Positions 31,415-37,150 of a DNA stretch of 37,150 nt are shown here, piece after piece. This stretch comes from Pedobacter sp. ASV17. GTDB taxonomy: Bacteria > Bacteroidota > Bacteroidia > Sphingobacteriales > Sphingobacteriaceae. Positions within the stretch are counted from its first letter, which is position 1. Each line of letters starts with the position of its first letter. A program made the position numbers and the translations under genes. The notes below the pieces were generated by a model. That model searched no databases. It had not been told where the DNA came from and was given only the letters and a program-made list of their open reading frames with translations. The stretch spans positions 1 through 37,150 of the forward strand of contig NZ_JAELTX010000049.1 in the NCBI RefSeq assembly GCF_016429065.1, given 5' to 3'.

Positions 31415-34400
31415 ATGGAAAAAATTGAAATCTATAAACCTTCCCATAAAATACGCTTCGTAACCGCTGCAGCACTTTTCGATGGCCACGATGCCACGAT
31501 TAACATTATGCGCAGGATTTTACAATCTAGCGGAGCTGAAGTCATTCACCTAGGCCACAATCGTTCGGTAGATGAAGTAGTGAATTGTGCCATTCAAGAA
31601 GATGTACAAGGCATTGCCATAACCTCCTACCAAGGTGGACACATCGAATATTTCAAATATATGTATGATTTGCTGCAGGAACGCGGTGCTTCACATATCA
31701 AAATATTTGGCGGTGGCGGCGGTGTAATTCTTCCTGATGAGATTAAGGAATTGGAAGCTTACGGCATTTCTAAAATCTATTCTCCAGATGATGGTAGGAA
31801 AATGGGTTTGCAAGGCATGATTAACGACATGCTACAGCAAACAGATTTCGCTACCATAGAAAGCCTGAAAGATGAAACAGAAAATTTGCAGGAAAAAGAG
31901 AACAGGAAAATTGCGAGGTTAATCTCTTCTGCAGAAAACAATGCCGACGAGTTTGAAATTATACTAAAGAAACTACAAAGTACTGCAAAACCTCCAGTTT
32001 TAGGGATTACGGGTACTGGTGGTGCGGGTAAATCGTCCTTGGTTGACGAGCTGGTAAGAAGATTTTTGATTGAAGTAAAAGATAAAACCATTGCCATTAT
32101 ATCCGTCGACCCTTCCAAAAGAAAAACAGGCGGTGCCTTATTAGGTGATAGGATACGTATGAACGCTATCAATAACCCAAGGGTTTATATGCGTTCACTA
32201 GCAACCAGACAGGCCAATTTGGCCTTGTCAAAAAATGTACAAGAAAGTATTGATATCTGTAAAGCAGCTGGATTTGACCTGATTATTGTAGAAACATCGG
32301 GTATTGGACAATCAGATACCGAAATCACGCAACATTCAGATGTTTCATTGTACGTGATGACCCCTGAATTTGGTGCCGCTACACAGCTGGAAAAAATCGA
32401 CATGTTGGATTTTGCAGATTTAGTGGCGATCAATAAATTCGACAAGCGTGGTGCTTTAGATGCCCTACGTGATGTAAGGAAGCAATATAAACGCAATCAC
32501 AATATCTTCGACGCTAAGGATGAGGAAATTCCTGTTTATGGAACCATGGCCTCACAGTTCAATGATCCAGGCATGAACAACCTATTTGTGGCCTTGCTTC
32601 AAAAAATCCAAGAAAGAACAGGTGTGGATTTTGCCGCTAAAATGGAAATGACTTCCAGTCAGTCTGAAAAGATTTACATCATCCCTCCTGAACGCACCAG
32701 ATATCTATCTGAAATTGCAGAAGCCAGTGAGCAATACAATGAATGGGTAGAAAAACAAGTAGGCATTGCCCGCAAAATGTACCAGTTAAATGGTGTAATC
32801 GACTTGCTAAAAACAGAGGAAAAATCTTCTACAGAAGACTTAGAAAAGCTTTATTCGTTATATGAAGAACAATTAGATGGCGAGTGCAAGCGACTTTTAA
32901 GGGAGTGGCCCAGCACCAAACACAACTACAAGCAAGACTTTTTTATTTACAAAGTACGAGATAAAGAAATTAAACAACCGCTGTTTTACGAATCATTATC
33001 TAAGCTTAAAATCCCTAAAGTGGCACTTCCACGTTACGAAGAATGGGGCGATATCTTAAAATGGCTACTTACAGAAAATCTGCCTGGCGAATTTCCTTAC
33101 GCTGCTGGTGTTTTCCCCTTAAAGCGTGATGGAGAAGACCCCACCCGTATGTTTGCAGGAGAAGGTGGACCAGAAAGAACCAATAAACGTTTCCATTATG
33201 TTTCACTGGGGCAGCCAGCGCATCGATTGTCTACCGCTTTCGATTCAGTGACCTTATATGGGGAAGACCCTCATTTACGTCCAGATATTTATGGAAAGAT
33301 TGGAAACTCAGGTGTAAGCATAGCTACTTTGGACGACGCTAAAAAGCTATATTCTGGTTTTGATTTATGTGCACCGAGTACTTCTGTTTCCATGACCATC
33401 AATGGTCCTGCTCCGATGTTATTAGGATTTTTCATGAATGCAGCCATCGACCAGCAATGTGAAAAATACATTATCGAAAATGGACTAGAAGAAGAAGTAA
33501 CTGCCAAAATCAATCAAATTTTCAAAGCAAAGGGGATTAGCAGACCGTCTTATAACGGCTCGTTGCCAGAAGGCAATAACGGTTTAGGTTTAATGCTTTT
33601 GGGCGTAACTGGAGACCAAGTACTGCCAAAAGATGTCTACGCACAAATTAGGGCCAAAGCGATAAGTTCAGTACGCGGAACGGTGCAAGCGGATATCTTA
33701 AAAGAAGACCAAGCCCAAAACACTTGTATTTTCTCCACGGAATTTGCTTTGAGGATGATGGGTGATATCCAACATTACTTCATTACCGAGAAAGTGCGCA
33801 ACTTCTATTCGGTTTCCATATCAGGATACCATATTGCCGAAGCAGGTGCAAATCCAATTTCTCAATTGGCTTTTACCTTGAGTAACGGCTTTACCTTTGT
33901 GGAATATTACTTGAGCAGAGGCATGCATATTGATGATTTTGCACCTAACCTTTCATTTTTCTTTAGCAATGGCATTGATCCAGAATACGCTGTAATTGGT
34001 AGAGTGGCTAGGAGAATTTGGGCCAAAGCCATCAAAAACAAATACAAAGGGAACGACCGTTCACAAAAACTAAAATACCATATCCAAACTTCTGGACGTT
34101 CGCTACACGCACAGGAAATAGATTTTAACGACATTAGAACCACCCTTCAGGCGCTTTATGCCATCTATGATAATTGCAATTCATTGCATACCAACGCCTA
34201 TGATGAAGCCATTACCACACCTACAGAAGAATCAGTACGTAGAGCAATGGCCATTCAGCTCATTATCAATAGAGAGCTAGGTTTGGCGAAAAATGAAAAC
34301 CCTTTACAAGGCGCTTTTATCATTGAAGAACTAACTGACCTGGTAGAAGACGCTGTTTTAGCTGAATTTAAGCGTATTAATGATAGAGGTGGTGTATTAG

Positions 34401-34774
34401 GTGCCATGGAAACCATGTACCAACGTGGTAAAATACAAGAAGAAAGTTTATACTATGAAACCTTAAAGCATACTGGAGAATTTCCAATTGTAGGCGTAAA
34501 TACGTTCCTTAATAAAAATGGTTCACCTACTATTGTTCCTGGAGAAGTTATCCGTGCTACAGAAGAAGAAAAGCAATATCAAATCAACACCTTGGAAGCT
34601 TTTCAAAAACGTAATGAAAATGAAGCTACAGAGGCGCTAAAAAACCTACAAAAGGCCGCCATTAACGGTGAAAATATCTTCGATAAGTTAATGGATGTAT
34701 GCAAAATCTGTTCTTTAGGACAGATTAGTAATGCTTTATATGAAGTAGGTGGGCAGTATAGAAGGAACATGTAA
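31415..34774 (+). CDS. icmF: IcmF: fused B12-dependent isobutyryl-CoA mutase with G-protein chaperone
   Basis: A 1119-residue fusion. Residues 1-130 form the B12-binding domain (FDGHDATIN, with H25 as cobalt ligand, then SYQGG and FGGGGG). About 190-410 is a MeaB-like G-protein domain with P-loop GTGGAGKSS (200-208) and NKFDKRG. About 480-1119 is the substrate-binding mutase barrel, including [20 protein letters not shown]. This order defines IcmF, which interconverts isobutyryl-CoA and n-butyryl-CoA by radical rearrangement; some members also use isovaleryl- or pivalyl-CoA. The built-in G domain loads and protects the cofactor. The MBL-fold gene overlaps its stop by one base. Confidence 0.95.
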   Translation: MEKIEIYKPSHKIRFVTAAALFDGHDATINIMRRILQSSGAEVIHLGHNRSVDEVVNCAIQEDVQGIAITSYQGGHIEYFKYMYDLLQERGASHIKIFGGGGGVILPDEIKELEAYGISKIYSPDDGRKMGLQGMINDMLQQTDFATIESLKDETENLQEKENRKIARLISSAENNADEFEIILKKLQSTAKPPVLGITGTGGAGKSSLVDELVRRFLIEVKDKTIAIISVDPSKRKTGGALLGDRIRMNAINNPRVYMRSLATRQANLALSKNVQESIDICKAAGFDLIIVETSGIGQSDTEITQHSDVSLYVMTPEFGAATQLEKIDMLDFADLVAINKFDKRGALDALRDVRKQYKRNHNIFDAKDEEIPVYGTMASQFNDPGMNNLFVALLQKIQERTGVDFAAKMEMTSSQSEKIYIIPPERTRYLSEIAEASEQYNEWVEKQVGIARKMYQLNGVIDLLKTEEKSSTEDLEKLYSLYEEQLDGECKRLLREWPSTKHNYKQDFFIYKVRDKEIKQPLFYESLSKLKIPKVALPRYEEWGDILKWLLTENLPGEFPYAAGVFPLKRDGEDPTRMFAGEGGPERTNKRFHYVSLGQPAHRLSTAFDSVTLYGEDPHLRPDIYGKIGNSGVSIATLDDAKKLYSGFDLCAPSTSVSMTINGPAPMLLGFFMNAAIDQQCEKYIIENGLEEEVTAKINQIFKAKGISRPSYNGSLPEGNNGLGLMLLGVTGDQVLPKDVYAQIRAKAISSVRGTVQADILKEDQAQNTCIFSTEFALRMMGDIQHYFITEKVRNFYSVSISGYHIAEAGANPISQLAFTLSNGFTFVEYYLSRGMHIDDFAPNLSFFFSNGIDPEYAVIGRVARRIWAKAIKNKYKGNDRSQKLKYHIQTSGRSLHAQEIDFNDIRTTLQALYAIYDNCNSLHTNAYDEAITTPTEESVRRAMAIQLIINRELGLAKNENPLQGAFIIEELTDLVEDAVLAEFKRINDRGGVLGAMETMYQRGKIQEESLYYETLKHTGEFPIVGVNTFLNKNGSPTIVPGEVIRATEEEKQYQINTLEAFQKRNENEATEALKNLQKAAINGENIFDKLMDVCKICSLGQISNALYEVGGQYRRNM

Positions 34775-35697
34775 TGAAAAAGCTTGTTATTTTCCTATCA
34801 TTGATCCTCCTATTCATTACTCAGGCTCATGCGCAAAGCAATCAACCCTACGTAATGGTGCTTGGTGTGGCTCAAGATGGCGGATTTCCTCATTTGGGTT
34901 GTCAAAAAACATGCTGTACCCAAGCATGGGCAAACCCTAAGTTACGAAGAAATATTACGGCACTAGCGGTACTAAATCCACAGAAAAAGCAATGGTGGCT
35001 GTTAGAGGCCACTCCAGATATTAAGCAACAATTACAGGACTTTCAAACGTTAACGAAAGGAGAATATCCCTATTTGCCCAATGGTATCTTTCTAACGCAT
35101 GCACATATCGGTCATTACACAGGACTAATGCAATTTGGTCGTGAAGTAATGAACACCAAGCAACTGAATGTTTATGTGATGCCCAAGTTTAAAAACTTTT
35201 TAGAAAAAAACGGCCCATGGAGCCAATTGGTTGAATTAAAGAACATCAACCTAGTTCAATTAGATACCATTAAGCCCGTTATATTTGACGCCATCAACTT
35301 CCAAGCAGTCATCGTGCCTCACCGTGACGAATACTCAGAAACCGTTGGCTTTAAAATAAATCTTGGAGGCAAAAAAGTGCTATTCATTCCAGATATAGAT
35401 AAATGGTCTAAGTGGGATAAAAATATCATTGAAGAAGTCAGTCAGGTTGATTATGCATTCCTTGACGCTACATTTTATGATAACCTGGAACTGAACAACA
35501 GACCTATGAATGAGGTACCACATCCATTTGTTTCCGAAACGATGAAACTATTTGAAAAAGAAAATGCCAGTACCAAGGCTAAAATTCATTTCATACATTT
35601 CAATCATACCAATCCAATCATTTGGCAACCGCAAGCAAAACAAAAGCTCATCAATCAAGGATTTAGTTTAGCCGAACAAGGCAAATCATATCAATAA
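34774..35697 (+). CDS. Exported MBL-fold hydrolase, PqqB-like
   Basis: A 307-residue protein with signal peptide [21 protein letters not shown], then an MBL fold. The opening VMVLGVAQDGGFPHLGCQKTCC and the THAHIGHYTGLMQFGRE block resemble PqqB, but an export signal and the lack of other pqq genes argue against PQQ synthesis. The metal motif is HAHIGH (109-114), where the usual HxHxDH aspartate is glycine. Later histidines (VPHRDEY, FIHFNHTNP) may complete a site. Three cysteines (C43, C47, C48) lie near the N-terminus. It overlaps icmF by one base although the products act in different compartments. Substrate unknown. Confidence 0.82.
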   Translation: MKKLVIFLSLILLFITQAHAQSNQPYVMVLGVAQDGGFPHLGCQKTCCTQAWANPKLRRNITALAVLNPQKKQWWLLEATPDIKQQLQDFQTLTKGEYPYLPNGIFLTHAHIGHYTGLMQFGREVMNTKQLNVYVMPKFKNFLEKNGPWSQLVELKNINLVQLDTIKPVIFDAINFQAVIVPHRDEYSETVGFKINLGGKKVLFIPDIDKWSKWDKNIIEEVSQVDYAFLDATFYDNLELNNRPMNEVPHPFVSETMKLFEKENASTKAKIHFIHFNHTNPIIWQPQAKQKLINQGFSLAEQGKSYQ

Positions 35698-35700
35698 CAA

Positions 35701-35726
35701 AAAAGCCCCGCATGTGCGGGGCTTTT
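35701..35726. terminator. Strong bidirectional terminator
   Basis: AAAAGCCCCGCA (35701-35712) and TGCGGGGCTTTT (35715-35726) are perfect inverted arms, with a GC-rich core and A/T tails on both sides. It lies 4 bases after the MBL gene and 3 bases before the stop-side end of the convergent desaturase gene, so it would serve both. Confidence 0.93.
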
Positions 35727-35728
35727 CT

Positions 35729-36709
35729 TTATGCTAAAATCCATTTAAATTTGTAGTCCATCGTAGGATTCTTCATCCTTTCAGCTACTCGTAGTAAACG
35801 GTTAGGTAAGTTCATGATATAATCTCTGGCCTTTTCACCAGCTTCGTTAAGCTCTTTTACGCTGTCGATATTCCAGTCAACAATCAATTGTTTTAAGATA
35901 TCTACGTAATCAATTGCAGTGTAAACACCTAAACGCTGTGCCGCGTCCGTAAAGTGTCCAAATACCTGACCAATTGGAAGTCCAACCTCTCTCAAGAAGT
36001 GCGCTGGCATTACAATTTTTTTGCGCATCATATCGTCAAAAGCAAGCATTGCCTCATTCGCATCAACAGCAAAAATTTGTTTAATAAAATCCTTATATGC
36101 TTTTGCGTGTCTAGCTTCATCAGAAGCAATCACTCCGCACATTTTAGATAGCAATGTATCTCCGTCCTTTTTTGCCAAAGAAGCCACGCGTCTGTGTGAC
36201 ACGTTGGTTGCTAACTCTTGGAAAGAGGTATAAATAAAGTTTCTATATGGGTCATGGCCAGTACCAATATCAAAGCCATCAGCAATTAAATATTGGGTAG
36301 AAATTTCCATTTGACGCATATCTACACGTCCAGAAAGATATAAATACTTATTTAATAAATCTCCGTGTCTATTTTCTTCAGCAGTCCAGTGTCTATTCCA
36401 TTTCATCCAACCACCCTCTTCATCACGACTAACACCGTCAACCATTGCCAACCAAGACTCGTAAGTAGGTAGTGCTTCTTCTGTAATGGTATCACCAATC
36501 AATACCGCAACTAAATCATAAGACAGTTCACTTGCGCTTTGTTGTAAATCTTTTACACGTTGAAAAAAATCGTCTTTGCTTGCGTCAGGCAAAAAATCAG
36601 ATGGTTGCCAAATTTCATCAATAGGTTTGAGATATTCAGGCATCATCTCTAGCATATATTTTTCAATATGCTGCATTACTTCCCTTCTTCTTTCAACAAA
36701 AAAACTCAT
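35729..36709 (-). CDS. Soluble diiron acyl-ACP desaturase
   Basis: A 326-residue ferritin-like enzyme of the plant stearoyl-ACP desaturase/DesA type that inserts a double bond into an acyl-ACP with O2 and ferredoxin. Two ExxH iron motifs are visible: E112-H115 in AEENRHGD and E198-H201 in SDEARHAK, with further ligand candidates E84 (TYESW) and E165 (SFQELATNVSHRR). No TM segments are present, as expected for the soluble class. It is a single gene with its own promoter and shares a terminator with the MBL gene. Substrate chain length and double-bond position cannot be read. Confidence 0.93.
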   Translation of the reverse strand: MSFFVERRREVMQHIEKYMLEMMPEYLKPIDEIWQPSDFLPDASKDDFFQRVKDLQQSASELSYDLVAVLIGDTITEEALPTYESWLAMVDGVSRDEEGGWMKWNRHWTAEENRHGDLLNKYLYLSGRVDMRQMEISTQYLIADGFDIGTGHDPYRNFIYTSFQELATNVSHRRVASLAKKDGDTLLSKMCGVIASDEARHAKAYKDFIKQIFAVDANEAMLAFDDMMRKKIVMPAHFLREVGLPIGQVFGHFTDAAQRLGVYTAIDYVDILKQLIVDWNIDSVKELNEAGEKARDYIMNLPNRLLRVAERMKNPTMDYKFKWILA

Positions 36710-36734
36710 TTATGTGTATGTGATTTGTAAGTGA

Positions 36735-36742
36735 CAAAGATA
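36735..36742 (-). promoter_or_regulatory. Candidate -7 box of the desaturase gene
   Basis: On the minus strand this reads TATCTTTG, a perfect TAnnTTTG match, 25 bases upstream of the ATG, which leaves a leader of roughly 18 bases. Confidence 0.55.
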
Positions 36743-37150
36743 ACCAAATTATATGGTTTAGCGGAATTTATTAACGTAATACCGGTAACATTGTTAGTAA
36801 ATCTGACACAGATCACATATTCTAATCCGTTATACCTCAATAGATAAGGAAGAGTCTGTTTGGCCCTTGAAGAAGATACCAGCAGTAGCATCAATGATGT
36901 GATATGATAGGCTTTTGCCTCTGTTATGAACTCCCCACGTATGTTGGCTATTTCGCTGGATCCCACCAGTTCCTGTAGGGCTCTATGCGAAGCCTTAGGA
37001 TATCTACCCTAAAAAACATCTGTCTTTAACAAAAATTAACAGAAAGAATAGGTATTGATGGTTCTATTTACCGAATACCAGGGATTTGGGAGGGCTTTAC
37101 AGTCTGGGGAGCTTTGAAGTAACAGATTGGACTCTGTACGTATCCCACTG
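36743..37150. other. Unassigned window end
   Basis: About 400 bases without a recognised gene, repeat or RNA. A minus-strand open frame of 86 codons (36706-36966) starts at GTG, overlaps the desaturase promoter and has no family features, so I do not call it. The sequence to 37150 shows no adapter and no known element. Confidence 0.5.

Noticed and set aside
34774..35697. PqqB proper and a PQQ cofactor pathway
   Set aside because: The protein has a signal peptide and no other pqq genes are present in the window.
36706..36966. 86-codon minus-strand frame before the desaturase
   Set aside because: GTG start, overlap with the desaturase promoter and start, and no recognisable sequence features.

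Overview
The window looks like a chromosomal piece of a Bacteroidota bacterium, most likely a Sphingobacteriaceae member of the Pedobacter type. The evidence is the AT-rich intergenic DNA with TAnnTTTG -7 boxes, the PafA-type phosphatase, the IcmF fusion, the HU/SPOR membrane protein, the exbB-exbD-tonB-folC order, and many short palindromic repeats of the kinds scattered through Bacteroidota genomes. Bases 1-165 are not genome: a 111-base C run, a short junk stretch, and at 133-165 an exact Nextera/Tn5 read-1 adapter. Genomic sequence starts at about 166. I see no tRNA, rRNA, CRISPR array, transposase or phage gene.

Layout. (1) 353-2617: a CxxC-pair hypothetical protein, then an ECF sigma factor operon (small membrane protein, sigma factor, 4-TM putative anti-sigma partner), followed by a second small membrane protein that resembles the first and has a matching upstream promoter-like sequence. 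(2) 2618-6933: a divergent AraC regulator next to an ExaC/AcoD-type aldehyde dehydrogenase, a DUF779 protein and a zinc alcohol dehydrogenase, an alcohol-to-acid oxidation module. A 21-bp-spaced direct repeat in the divergent gap is a good candidate AraC operator. (3) 7190-12319: small membrane protein plus methyltransferase, a large M48 metalloprotease, a DCC thiol-disulfide protein and a class IV aminotransferase, separated by repeats. (4) 12385-16365: a minus-strand efflux operon marR-tolC-hlyD-ABC2 permease, with no ATPase gene. (5) 17210-19003: pyrR-pyrB and a small membrane protein.

(6) 19135-29404: the centrepiece, a long plus-strand run of a 1005-aa periplasmic TPR protein, a compact outer-membrane barrel, an HU-like/SPOR single-pass protein, ExbB, ExbD, TonB and, after a repeat-filled gap, folC. 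Together these look like an envelope-spanning Ton/Tol-like machine with a peptidoglycan-binding (SPOR) arm and a cytoplasmic HU-like head. (7) 29515-35697: PafA alkaline phosphatase, the fused B12-dependent mutase IcmF, and an exported PqqB-like MBL-fold protein overlapping icmF. (8) 35729-36709: a soluble diiron acyl-ACP desaturase, convergent with the MBL gene across a strong bidirectional terminator. The last 440 bases hold no recognisable gene beyond the desaturase promoter.

No clear defence or mobile system is present. The least ordinary items are the twin small membrane proteins around the ECF operon, the HU-SPOR/Ton cluster, the ATPase-less efflux operon, the near-leaderless pyrR start, and the density of several distinct intergenic repeat families, two of which abut gene stop codons.
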